Source: Paenibacillus turicensis
Lineage (GTDB): Bacteria; Bacillota; Bacilli; Paenibacillales; Paenibacillaceae
Reading direction: 5' to 3'
Length of the DNA: 64,000 bases
Assembly: GCF_017873435.1 (NCBI RefSeq)
Contig: NZ_JAGGKG010000005.1
Coordinates: 1-64,000, forward strand
In this document: piece after piece, positions 43,070 through 52,700 of the stretch
How positions within the stretch are numbered: position 1 is the first letter of the stretch
Layout of the letters: each line of letters begins with the position of its first letter
Position numbers and translations under genes: made by a program
The notes under the pieces: model-generated
What the model was told of the DNA's origin: nothing
What the model saw: the letters and a program-made list of their open reading frames with translations, nothing else
Databases searched by the model: none

Positions 43070-45193
43070 TTACTCACGCTTTAGTGTAATCTTAAATATA
43101 TCGCGCGCTTCGCCGCCAAAGACGATCAAGCCACCCTCAGGCAAAACCACGCTAGAGCTGCCACTGGCCACCGAATGATGAATCGGTATTCCATTGGCGT
43201 CATAAACCACGAAGCCGCTAGACTCTGGCATCTCAACCGTCATGGTTTTTCCCCCTGCTCCCTCACCAATTTGGAACCAGCGCGCATGGCCAGACGCAGG
43301 AATGGTTACAGTAGAGGCACTTCCGTTATAAATCGGCATAATCGCCGTTTCGCTGATGAAGGTCCAACCACCCGATTGTAAATATTCAATCCCATTCTCT
43401 TTATAAAAAAACAAATCAAATGCGTCACGGCCGTTCATAACGGGAATTTCGGCAATGTTCATTGCCTTATTGTTCTCCATAATAATGGTTCCATTAGCAT
43501 AACCGCTTCCCTCGTCAAGCTGAATCTTTTTCGATAACACTTGAGGCGAAAAATAAAACAGCGAATTAATTTTTTCATTTACTGCATAATAGGTTTTTCC
43601 ATCGCGTTTCTTCCATGCCTGTGTGATGGCAGCATCCGGCGTATTAGCGTCCAGCTTCTGCAGCTCATAATGATCGAGAGCGGATTGTCCAAATCCGGGA
43701 AACTCCAGCACACTCTGGACACGAACATAGGTCTTTCCGTTACTTTGCTCATCGAAGCTGATAGCTGTACGTCCATCCTCTCCCATAAAGACCTGATCAC
43801 CGATATAAACGTAGGTTTGCTCCGGAATGAGGCCGCCCTTCATCGCAGGCAGGTTTATTTCACCATCCTTGACCGTAAGGCTAAGTGTAGAGCCAACCTT
43901 TCCATATAAACCGGAGTAGGCCTTAAAATGATCCGGCATTTCTTTTTTGACAGGTGCTTCGAAGGTTTTGTCTGGTCGAATATCCTTGATTTCACCGGCT
44001 CCCTTCAGGTAAGCCAACAAAATATTTGATGCCGCCGCTGTATTGAAGGTGGACGGTCCACCTGCTGTCAGAAACGCAATCGAAACCTCCTGCTCCGGCA
44101 AAGCAATGTACGCCGCATGATACAGAATCGTATTTCCGCCTTTGGTCACTGCTTGAATGCCGTAATCGTCAAAAGGAGCCAAATCGACCGAGTCCCACCC
44201 CAGCCCATACCCGTAAACGTTCGAGCTTCCGTCAACCCAAACGCCGTTGCGGTATTCTGGCTGCTGCATAGCAAAAGCCGCCGCTTTCGACAATAGGTTC
44301 GGTTGTTTGCCTGTCAACACTTCCGAGAACAAGGTCAGCTCCTCAGCGGTGGAATAAATGCCGCCGGTTCCGAGAACGTTGGCGTTTTCGACGGGGAGCG
44401 CACCGTCGATGCCTGGCACACGCACCGGGTAGATCTGATTTCGATCAAACGTGTCAAGCGGGGTTTTCGTTGAAGTCAGTCCTAACGGGGTACTAATGCT
44501 TTGTGCAAGAAATTGGCTGTAGCTCATGCCACTTACCCGCTCCACCAAAATCTCGAGCAATTGAAAGCCGTCGTTGGCATAAACGGAATATTCACCCGGC
44601 TCCGACTTTAGGCGCTCTGAACGCAAATTTTGCAGTAATATGTCATGATTCTCCGTATCATTATCTGCAAACAACATGCTGTTTCTATAATGACTACCAT
44701 AAAACCCAGCCGAATGGTTCATAAGCATGCGTGGTGTAATCTGTTTGTACCTTTCGTCGGCCATTTTGAAATCGGAGATATAGTTCGTAAGAGGAGAGTC
44801 AATGTCCACCTTACCAGCATCGGCCAACATCATCGTTGCAGCGGTTACGTACATTTTGCTGACCGAGCCAATGGCAAACATGACGTTATTTCCGATCGGC
44901 GTCTTGTTTCCTGCAGCATCGACGCCTAGTCCTCCAGACAATACGATCTCTCCTTTGCTGCGGATTGCATACTGTACGCCACTTGCACCATAGCCGTCGA
45001 TAAGCGTCTGCGCCATCAATTGCGCTTCCGCGGCGGCTAATCGCCTAGCTTCTGAACCTTGATCGGCCTTTGTCACCCCGTCCTCAGACTTTGCTACTAT
45101 ACCCTGATTAGCCTGTACCGCTCCTTCAGCCATCGGAGTTGCAAACAGCACAGCTGCGATCATGACTACGCCTGTTCTTTTCCACATTTTCAT
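43070..45193 (-). CDS. Secreted serine hydrolase, class C beta-lactamase family
   Basis: 707 residues. Signal peptide (about 1-28, ending E-G-A-V-Q-A). S-V-S-K (nucleophile and Lys of S-x-x-K) near residue 110 and Y-A-N (Y-x-N) near 205 place it in the beta-lactamase/D-Ala-D-Ala carboxypeptidase superfamily. A long C-terminal half (about 420-707) of beta-rich sequence follows. G+C looks higher than its neighbours. No beta-lactam resistance role is implied. Preceded by the AgrC/LytTR pair, which may regulate it. Confidence 0.88.
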   Translation of the reverse strand: MKMWKRTGVVMIAAVLFATPMAEGAVQANQGIVAKSEDGVTKADQGSEARRLAAAEAQLMAQTLIDGYGASGVQYAIRSKGEIVLSGGLGVDAAGNKTPIGNNVMFAIGSVSKMYVTAATMMLADAGKVDIDSPLTNYISDFKMADERYKQITPRMLMNHSAGFYGSHYRNSMLFADNDTENHDILLQNLRSERLKSEPGEYSVYANDGFQLLEILVERVSGMSYSQFLAQSISTPLGLTSTKTPLDTFDRNQIYPVRVPGIDGALPVENANVLGTGGIYSTAEELTLFSEVLTGKQPNLLSKAAAFAMQQPEYRNGVWVDGSSNVYGYGLGWDSVDLAPFDDYGIQAVTKGGNTILYHAAYIALPEQEVSIAFLTAGGPSTFNTAAASNILLAYLKGAGEIKDIRPDKTFEAPVKKEMPDHFKAYSGLYGKVGSTLSLTVKDGEINLPAMKGGLIPEQTYVYIGDQVFMGEDGRTAISFDEQSNGKTYVRVQSVLEFPGFGQSALDHYELQKLDANTPDAAITQAWKKRDGKTYYAVNEKINSLFYFSPQVLSKKIQLDEGSGYANGTIIMENNKAMNIAEIPVMNGRDAFDLFFYKENGIEYLQSGGWTFISETAIMPIYNGSASTVTIPASGHARWFQIGEGAGGKTMTVEMPESSGFVVYDANGIPIHHSVASGSSSVVLPEGGLIVFGGEARDIFKITLKRE

Positions 45194-45282
45194 TTCGTCA
45201 TTCCCTCTTTCTGCAGATCATTGTGTAGTGAACTCATCATAGTGGAAACAGCGGGAAGAAAAGAACAAATCCCCCTGAAACG

Positions 45283-45320
45283 AAAAAAAGAATCCCCGAA
45301 ATGCATTACGTTCGGGAATC
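45283..45320 (-). terminator. Terminator overlapping the sensor-kinase stop
   Basis: Minus strand GGATTCCCGAA / TTCGGGGATTC followed by TTTTTTT. Ends the two-component transcript before the serine hydrolase gene, which then needs its own promoter. Confidence 0.85.
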
Positions 45321-46613
45321 CCTGGGGCTAGCGAACGGCAAAACAACCATATTCTCAAATTGTTGCGATTCGCTTTCGATGGTCATGTGCCCGCCATATT
45401 TTTCGCAGATTCGTTTAATATTGGTCAATCCGTAGCCATGATATTCTGGATTTGCTTTTTTGCTCTGCAAATTGGTTATCTCCCGCTCCACATGATTGCG
45501 AACACGGATAAATAACGCAACTTCATTGGAACGAATATGTATAAGGATGTGCCTATCTTCAGCCATTTTTATTTTTTTTGAAGCCTCGATGGCATTGTCC
45601 AGCAAATTACCTAGCACAACGCATAGATCATAACGATCAACGGGTAGCTTACTGTCGAACAGAAGAAGCTCAGTTGCCATAGTAATTCCATTCGCTTGCC
45701 CGATGTTTAGCGCATTGGTTACCAGAGCGTCGATAACAAGATTGCCGGTGTTAATTCGGTGATACGCCCCTTCAACCTTGTTCAGCGTGACGCGGATATA
45801 CTCGCTCGCTTCAACCGTCATGCCCCGACTGATGCATTCTTCAATGTATAGCAGGTGCTGGTTAGTGTCGTGAATGATGCTTTTGATTTTTTTGAAGCTA
45901 TGCACCGTCTTTTCGTAGTTAGCGTCCTGATAATCCATTTGAAGCTGGAGCTGTGTATTTTCGTGCAAAAGCTGGAATCTCGCCATGACCGTATCAAGGA
46001 TATAGACGACCAGCACGTTGAGTATGATAAAGCCAAAAACCGAAAGAAAATAATTGATGTTTTTTTCGCTGTAGATCGTAAGCACATTTACCTGATAGAT
46101 ACTGATGGCTGGCACACTGAGAAACAGCAAATAATAACGGAGGCTTAGCGGGTAGCTTCTTCGTTTGGAGAAAAAGCGAATGACTTGAATCACCGCAAAC
46201 ATGATGATACAGCTAATTAGTAGAGCTCTACCATAAAGCATCTGATCCCCATTATTGCTGGTGTAGGCATTGTCCAGCGCCACGGACAGCGAGGGATCAA
46301 GCAAATAAAGACAAAGCGTGTTAACAAGCGTCAGCAGCACAGCATAAAGAACGGAAAACACCAGTTTCATTCGAAGCTCAGCCTCATACCCCAATGACAA
46401 ACAAAAAATAACCGTCACATACAGCAAGTTGGACCATAACAAGGAAAAAGGCGCGGTCAAATACAGCACATTGATGATCAGAAACGCCAGAATGTACTTC
46501 CACTTCGTTGGCTTGCTTCTCTCTTTGCCAAAGACGGAATTAAAATAAAAATTCACTTGAACTGCCATAACCAGCACAATACTCAGGTTCAACATCAGCA
46601 TTAGAGGCTCCAT
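45306..46613 (-). CDS. AgrC-like GHKL sensor histidine kinase
   Basis: 435 residues. About six N-terminal membrane segments (1-200) and a cytoplasmic GHKL ATPase domain: S-I-I-H-D-T-N-Q-H-L-L-Y (phosphoacceptor His region), L-G-N-L-L-D-N-A-I-E-A-S (N box), H-G-Y-G-L-T-N-I (G box). Cognate to the LytTR regulator starting 4 nt upstream. A peptide-sensing role is usual in this family, but no peptide gene is found here. Confidence 0.93.
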   Translation of the reverse strand: MEPLMLMLNLSIVLVMAVQVNFYFNSVFGKERSKPTKWKYILAFLIINVLYLTAPFSLLWSNLLYVTVIFCLSLGYEAELRMKLVFSVLYAVLLTLVNTLCLYLLDPSLSVALDNAYTSNNGDQMLYGRALLISCIIMFAVIQVIRFFSKRRSYPLSLRYYLLFLSVPAISIYQVNVLTIYSEKNINYFLSVFGFIILNVLVVYILDTVMARFQLLHENTQLQLQMDYQDANYEKTVHSFKKIKSIIHDTNQHLLYIEECISRGMTVEASEYIRVTLNKVEGAYHRINTGNLVIDALVTNALNIGQANGITMATELLLFDSKLPVDRYDLCVVLGNLLDNAIEASKKIKMAEDRHILIHIRSNEVALFIRVRNHVEREITNLQSKKANPEYHGYGLTNIKRICEKYGGHMTIESESQQFENMVVLPFASPRDSRT

Positions 46614-46617
46614 CGTT

Positions 46618-47358
46618 TCAATCCACCTTCATGACCATAAATTTGGTACATACATCTTTAACTTCCTTACTCTTGGAGCGGCCAATCGGTAGCTCCAGTC
46701 CGTTAGACATCACTACGTTGTTCCCTGAAAATTTATGCACGTGAAGCAGATTGATAAGAATCGAGCGATGAATCTGCAGAAATTTGCTGCTTTTTAATGC
46801 CTCTGCGTATTGCGAAATCAATCCACGACCGTCATAAACGGCACCCACCGTCGTAAATTTCAGCTTTCCCTTCACCGTCAAGCTTTTAGCCGCTTCTATG
46901 GCAACAATGTCCTCGATTCGCAGCACAAATTCCTCATATGCCGATTTGATAATTAAAATATCCTGATCCCGTTCTTCGAAATACCGACACAGCCTCAGCA
47001 GCTTACTCTCGAAAACCTCTGGCTCAATCGGCTTCATCAAATACTGGAAAGTAACCACGTCAAAGCTTTCCAGCATATATTCAGCGTAGCTCGTCAGAAA
47101 AACAATTTGTTCGTGATTCCGCTTCATTTCCCGCAGCCTGCGCGCAGTCTGAATACCGTTTAAGCCGCTCATCTCAATATCAAGAATGAGGATATGGAAA
47201 GGAGCCTCCTCCTTCTCGTAATGCGCGATTAACCCCTCGCCGGAAGCAAACTCTACCACCTCGAAGTCGCTCCCGCTTTTGACGGATAGAGCGACCAGCA
47301 TCCCTCTTACCTTCTCCCTCTCTCTTTCCTCATCATCGCAAATAGCAATTCTGTACAT
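46618..47358 (-). CDS. LytTR-family response regulator
   Basis: 246 residues. Receiver domain: I-C-D-D-E, phosphoacceptor in I-L-I-L-D-I-E-M, K in L-M-K-P-I (about 1-120). LytTR DNA-binding domain (about 140-240) with I-L-I-N-L-L-H-V and L-P-I-G-R-S-K. First gene of the pair with the GHKL kinase. A LytTR-type direct repeat lies 54-84 bp upstream. Confidence 0.94.
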   Translation of the reverse strand: MYRIAICDDEEREREKVRGMLVALSVKSGSDFEVVEFASGEGLIAHYEKEEAPFHILILDIEMSGLNGIQTARRLREMKRNHEQIVFLTSYAEYMLESFDVVTFQYLMKPIEPEVFESKLLRLCRYFEERDQDILIIKSAYEEFVLRIEDIVAIEAAKSLTVKGKLKFTTVGAVYDGRGLISQYAEALKSSKFLQIHRSILINLLHVHKFSGNNVVMSNGLELPIGRSKSKEVKDVCTKFMVMKVD

Positions 47359-47411
47359 ATGATTTCTCCTCTCTTAAACAAAAAAGTTACCATCTACAAA
47401 TGGTCCACCTC

Positions 47412-47442
47412 TTTACGAATATATAAGTAACCCCTTACGAAT
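47412..47442 (-). promoter_or_regulatory. LytTR-type direct repeat
   Basis: Minus strand ATTCGTAAG, 13 bp, ATTCGTAAA: two 9-bp direct repeats upstream of the regulator gene, close to the spacing of AgrA-type sites. Suggests autoregulation. Confidence 0.45.
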
Positions 47443-47476
47443 TGCCGATATTCCTAATTAAAAGTCCATTCCACGA

Positions 47477-47608
47477 ATGATGATTAACCAAAAGGAATTC
47501 CGAAGCCTTCGTCATTTAGAGATGGAATTATACGATTATATCAACTGGTTCAACAAGCAACGATTTCATGTTGACAATGCAAACCACCAGGAGAAAATAT
47601 TTAATTAA
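47477..47608 (+). pseudogene. IS3-family transposase C-terminal remnant
   Basis: Codes for N-Q-K-E-F-R-S-L-R-H-L-E-M-E-L-Y-D-Y-I-N-W-F-N-K-Q-R-F-H, the conserved end of IS3/IS150 OrfB (integrase core final part: Y-x-x-Y-I-x-W-x-N). Only 43 codons remain. The remainder of the element is gone. Confidence 0.8.
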
Positions 47609-47626
47609 AAAAACTTTTGAAGGTCT

Positions 47627-48340
47627 TTATTTTGACCATTCATTTAAAGTTACCCATGTAAGCACATCTCCCTTAAGCAAAATAGGTATTCCATCTCTAT
47701 TTATTTCTATTTGATAAGGTTTTATATCATATTTCACACATGTCCAATTTTCATAAATACTTTTAAGCTTGTCCACTAAATAATGTGTTTCAAAATTCAA
47801 TTCATACATAGGTTCGATTTTCTCACCTGAATCTATATTTCGTTCAGATACATTGGTGCTAATGATAAAACTATTAATTCCCTTAGCCTTAGTGCCCTGC
47901 ATTATTTTTGCAACAACATTATTAAACGTATACTCACAATCTAAATGCTCCAAGCTTGATACCGCAAAAATAAAATCATAATGTCCGGCTTCAATAGAAA
48001 AGTTGGCAATGTCGCTTAAAACACATTCCACTTTGTTAGTGACATTAAACTTTGCAGCGTTGAGTTGTAATTTATGAATAGCCGATTCTAACAAATCAAC
48101 ACATACCACTTTACCATTACGATCTCCTAATGCTTCTGCTAAAGGTATGCTATTTCTCCCTACACCACAGCCCAAATCTAGCATGTTAATTTCTTTCAGG
48201 TCCTCAAAGGTTGAAAATAAATTCAAAATAGTTTGCACCGGCTTATATAACCAAGAGCCCTGCTCAAATAAAGCATACTTGTCATAGCAATGATCATGAT
48301 AAGCTTTTTCTTTGGATCTAATCGTTTGAATGCGATTCAT
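47627..48340 (-). CDS. SAM-dependent methyltransferase
   Basis: 237 residues. Motif I L-D-L-G-C-G-V-G-R-N-S-I-P-L-A, acidic motif V-V-C-V-D-L-L, and F-I-F-A-V-S-S-L-E-H-L-D of class I methyltransferases, similar to the TehB/UbiE group. AT-rich, unlike the hydrolase-sensor block next to it. Substrate unknown. Confidence 0.88.
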   Translation of the reverse strand: MNRIQTIRSKEKAYHDHCYDKYALFEQGSWLYKPVQTILNLFSTFEDLKEINMLDLGCGVGRNSIPLAEALGDRNGKVVCVDLLESAIHKLQLNAAKFNVTNKVECVLSDIANFSIEAGHYDFIFAVSSLEHLDCEYTFNNVVAKIMQGTKAKGINSFIISTNVSERNIDSGEKIEPMYELNFETHYLVDKLKSIYENWTCVKYDIKPYQIEINRDGIPILLKGDVLTWVTLNEWSK

Positions 48341-48837
48341 AACCGTAAAGGTCAGCCCTTTCTACATTTCAGGTCTCCATACTACCTCTAAAACATTGAG
48401 CACTAAAACTACGACCACGCGATTTTTACTCTATTATCTATGTTATATTATATAGATTACTATTTATTTACTTATACGACAAAATTTTCCCTTTAGATAG
48501 CGACTTATTAGTTCGATTCTCTTTCATTTGGAATCTGTCCTAGAAGTTATTTCCAACCTAATCATCGGTTCTAATTTCAATATACCTATGATTTTGAATT
48601 TTAGCAAAAACACCAGTGAATCTACTAAAATATTGAAACTAAAATTAGATAATGGGAAGATAGTGTATATTGAACTTTAAACCAACTGAAGATTTATAAT
48701 CTAATCTCTATACAAAAAGCCATCTTTTTCGCCCAAAAGATGGCCTTTGCCCCAACAGTATTAAAATTGTATTCCTATCCTACTCCCCATACAATTGTCC
48801 ACTTGATCATCCTTATTCATTTTCAATATCAAATTCA
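48341..48837. other. 497-bp region without genes
   Basis: Contains no convincing gene. 48715-48804 is the second copy of the 90-bp repeat, with its terminator; the rest is AT-rich with nothing recognised. Confidence 0.6.
48715..48804 (-). repeat. 90-bp direct repeat, copy 2 (contains terminator)
   Basis: GCCATCTTTTT...AAAAGATGGC hairpin with T-run, then a shared ~60-bp tail including the 24-bp identical block. Downstream of the sigK 3' fragment. In both copies the similarity stops just before the preceding unrelated gene end. Confidence 0.85.
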
Positions 48838-49146
48838 CTATCTCTTCTTATAAAACTCATGATACAGCTTCATTAACGCTCTTTTCTCAATCCTAGACAC
48901 ATAGCTACGGCTAATCCCCAATTCCTTGGCGATCTCTCTTTGCGTTCGTTCCTCGCCACCCGCTTCAAGCCCAAACCTGCCAACGACAACCTCTTTTTCG
49001 CGATCATCCAAAATATCTAGGTTTTGATATATTTTACTTTTTTCCATTTTAAGCTCAACACTGTCTGCAACCTCATCGGATTCTGTGCCTAAAATATCAA
49101 TTAATGTAATTTCATTAACATATGTATTATAGACATGATTTTTCAT
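48838..49146 (-). pseudogene. 3' half of sigK, starting at AATGA (SpoIIIC-like)
   Basis: 102 residues. From [12 protein letters not shown] to H-E-F-Y-K-K-R it equals the C-terminal part of sigma-K (regions 3.2-4, [16 protein letters not shown]). Homology to the intact gene at 57465-58163 begins exactly at TTAATGAAATTAC, containing AATGA, the junction sequence of the B. subtilis skin element. The first 10 residues ([10 protein letters not shown]) are unrelated. It has a good SD (AGAGGAA). DNA differences to the intact copy are mostly synonymous. Confidence 0.85.
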
Positions 49147-49422
49147 ATGAATTTCCTCTTTGTTTATAAAGATTTTTACCTCGTTATATTCCCGCTGTAT
49201 ATCGGCCAGTTTTGAATAAACTTTAACCTGCCATTACAAATACGACAAACATCTTTATAAGGGAGGAAAATCATTTATTGTCTGAAAAATCTAACAATGT
49301 AATTTAAAAAAGCAATATTTATATAACGGACAGAGGATAAAACAGCATGTATTCTCTTTCAAATACTGCAAGTAATTACTTGACGTGAAATTACTCATTA
49401 TGAGTTAGTATCAAAAATGAAG

Positions 49423-49448
49423 AGGTCAGCCAAGATTTCAGCTGACCT
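49423..49448. terminator. Hairpin downstream of a decayed reading frame
   Basis: AGGTCAGC / GCTGACCT arms, 10-nt loop. Follows the stop of a 28-codon remnant (49558-49475). Confidence 0.5.
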
Positions 49449-49474
49449 TAACAATAAAAATTATTACTTTCTGA

Positions 49475-49793
49475 TTACCTATCTTCAAGGTTTAGTGTAT
49501 TAGGTTCATATCCTTGTAACTCAATTACTAGATTATGAACTGAAGGTTTAATTAACATTACAAGTTAGTCAGCAATCCTTTTGAAAAAATAGTATCCACA
49601 ATTATAGAGTCTTGAACTAACAATCCTATATATCCTATTTCTATAATATCCAGATATATTACTTTGTATAAACCATTAATACTAGTATTAGCTATCCATC
49701 TTCATCACAAATCATTAAGGTAATAGTTGTATTACTTCCTGAATGTATTTTAGGTATGCTACTAATTGTTATTTGTTGTAGATTTTTTAATTC
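49475..49793 (-). pseudogene. Decayed coding tail after the lipase gene
   Basis: Immediately after the lipase stop, in frame: E-L-K-N-L-Q-Q-I-T-I-S-S-I-P-K-I-H-S-G-S-N-T-T-I-T-L, then breaks. Another frame continues N-T-S-I-N-G-L-Y-K-V-I-Y-L-D. A final piece ends E-P-N-T-L-N-L-E-D-R and stop (49475). Looks like a mutated C-terminal domain. The remaining 49147-49474 shows no gene. Confidence 0.4.
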
Positions 49794-52700
49794 TTATCCC
49801 TCAACAAAGTTAAAATATTTTAACCAACCAACTTCAGACCACTCTGACCAATTCTGGCCGTTGTATACTCTTACACGTACCTGCAAGGGTATATTTAATG
49901 GGAGATTTTGATCCACTTGCCATGAATTATTTTTAGTAGTTACTACTTGCTCAACTAGTCCAGAATCTAGAATTACTACTCCATCTCCATCTAATAATTG
50001 GACCTGATAGGCTACAAAGTTGTTTATCCCAAGACCTTCCTGTCTCCACACAATAGATGGTTTACTAACACTGCTTTCTTCTGGAACATCTTTAGTCCCT
50101 ATTGGATAAATCAGACTAACTTCTATATCCTCATTGTCCTTAAGAAGTTCTGGTGTGATTTGATTATTACCATCTTGTTTATAATCCATAAGATCCTGTA
50201 CCTTCAACCAACCAACTTCAGACCACTCTGACCAATTCTGGCTGTTGTATACTCTTACACGTACCTGCAAGGGTATATTTAACGGGAGATTTTGATCCAC
50301 TTGCCATGAATTATTTTTAGTAGTTACTACTTGCTCAACTAGTCCAGAATCTAGAATTACTACTCCATCTCCATCTAATAATTGGACCTGATAGGCTGCA
50401 AAGTTGTTTATCTCAAGACCTTCCTGTTTCCACTCTATAGATGGTTTACTAACACTGCTTTCTTCTGGAGCATCTTTAGTCCCTATTGGATAAATCAGAC
50501 TAACCTCTATATCCTCATCGTCCTTAAGAAGTTCTGGTGTGATTTGACTCTTACCATCTTGTTTATACTCCATAAGATCCTGTACCTTCAACCAACCAAC
50601 CTCAGACCACTCTGACCAGTACTGCTCATCATACACTTTGACTCGTACTTGCATAGTTTTCCCTGAAGGTAAAACCTGATCTACTGTCCATCCATTTGTA
50701 TTCGTTGTTACTGCCTTGTTCACTACCCCAGAGTCTACAATTATTTCACCATTGTCATCCATAATCTCTACCTGGTAGGCTGCAAAATTTGTCAATGCTG
50801 CATCCTCTTGTTTCCACTCAATGGATGGCTGGCTAACATTACTTCCTTCTGGAACCTCTTTCGTCCCCTGCGGATACACTAGCGTCACCTTTGGCGCCTC
50901 ATTGTCTTTTACCTCTGCTGGTGCTGTATGAGGCGTAGTACTACCATCACCCAACTGCCCTACCTGATTTACACTACCATATGCCCATACACTACCATCC
51001 GTTTTACTTAACACTACGTAATCTCTTCCACAGGTAATAGCATTTACCTCACTGATTCCTGCAAGTTTAGTAGGCGTTTTGAGGGTCCAGTGCCACACAC
51101 TACCATCTTCACTTATAGCAAAGTTACTATTTGCTCCTCCAGCGATAGCTTTAATATTACTCAGACCCATCACCTGGGTTGGTGCATTGGTTCCATCCCA
51201 TAGCTCCACACTACCATCTTTTTTCAATGCCAGTAACCCAGTGCTATAACTGGACCTAGTCGCAATACTAACCACACCACTTAAGCCTGGTACTTGGCGT
51301 ACGGAGTTATTAGACAATCTTAGCACTGTGCCTCCACTAGTCAGTGCATACGTCCCACTTGTTCCTACTGTCAGTTGACTAACTCCACTTACCCCCTGTA
51401 CCTGCACTGGTGACATTGTGAATCTCGTATAGTTTGTCTCCCCAAACTGACCCTCATTATAGCCCCAAGCCCATACCGTGCCATCATCTTTCAGTGCAAA
51501 ACTCGATGAATCATACGCCATCACTGCAATAACCCCTGTCAGATTTTCCACCTGTTCTGGCTTAGTATATGTTCCATATCGAACTCCATGACCGATCTGA
51601 CCTGCTGAATTATACCCCCAACTCCATACAGTTCCATCCCTTTTCAAGGCTAAACTATGGTCTCTTCCTGCTGCTACAGAAAGTACATCACTCAGATCGT
51701 TTACCTGCACAGCTACTGTTTTCGATGTTTTCGTTCCATCTCCTAATTGACCATTTCGGTTATCTCCCCACGCCCACACACTACCATCTGCTTTTATCTG
51801 TAGACTGTGATTCTCTCCAGCAACTAAACCAATTGGTGTTAATATACTAAACTGACCTGCACTAGAAGAATTTCCTGCTTCATCCCTTGCAATAACCGAA
51901 AAAGTGTATTTTGTATTTGACGCAATATCCTTAAATAAATATTTACAATCAGTAGTGCTACCTATATACTTTGAGTTTGCATAAAGATCATAACTAGTAA
52001 CTTCAACGTTATCTCTAGATGGGCTCCATGAAATCCCCACTTTGTTAGATTGCATCAAATATGTAGCAAGACCTTCAGGTTGGGTAGGATTAGTTTTATC
52101 AACTTTTGCTTCACCTGTTACTTCATCACTATTGTTAAAGACATTATCAACTGATCTAGCAAATACATTATGCAGCCCTTCTGTATCTATAATTATAGGA
52201 TCAATATAATCTTTCCACTCATCATTTTCCCCTATTTTATATTGGTATTTTTGAAAGCCACTATCTGCATCTTGACTACCAGACAAAGTAATCTTAACGA
52301 ATTGATTAGTCCATTTTAGTGGCTCAACATCCATAATTGGAACTGTTGGGTTAGTTGTATCTACTTTTATCGTTTCAGTCAAAATTTCTGAATCATTTCG
52401 ATTTTTATCTCTAGCAAAAGACTTAAAATGATATATTCCTGTATCGGGCAACTGAACAGGGTCAATATATTCTTTGAAATCAGAATCATTTAAATCATAA
52501 TAAACTTTATATATTCCTGATTCATTATCTTGACCAGTTAGTTTATATGCAGCACCTTTACCATACCATTCATTTACACCTTTAATACCAAGCATATTTG
52601 AATCAATAGTTGGTTTAATTTCATCTTGAGTTCCTAAGGGATCTAGTTCTACAGATGGAATAATAGTTTGGTCAAATTTCCCATCTCCATCTTCATCTAT

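Noticed and set aside
43070-45193. Calling the serine hydrolase a beta-lactamase
   Set aside because: The S-x-x-K and Y-x-N motifs are shared by many carboxypeptidases and esterases; length and C-terminal half differ from true beta-lactamases.
49800-50900. Regular repeats considered as a CRISPR array
   Set aside because: The period is 384 bp, in frame, and encodes repeated protein domains; there are no short repeats with spacers.
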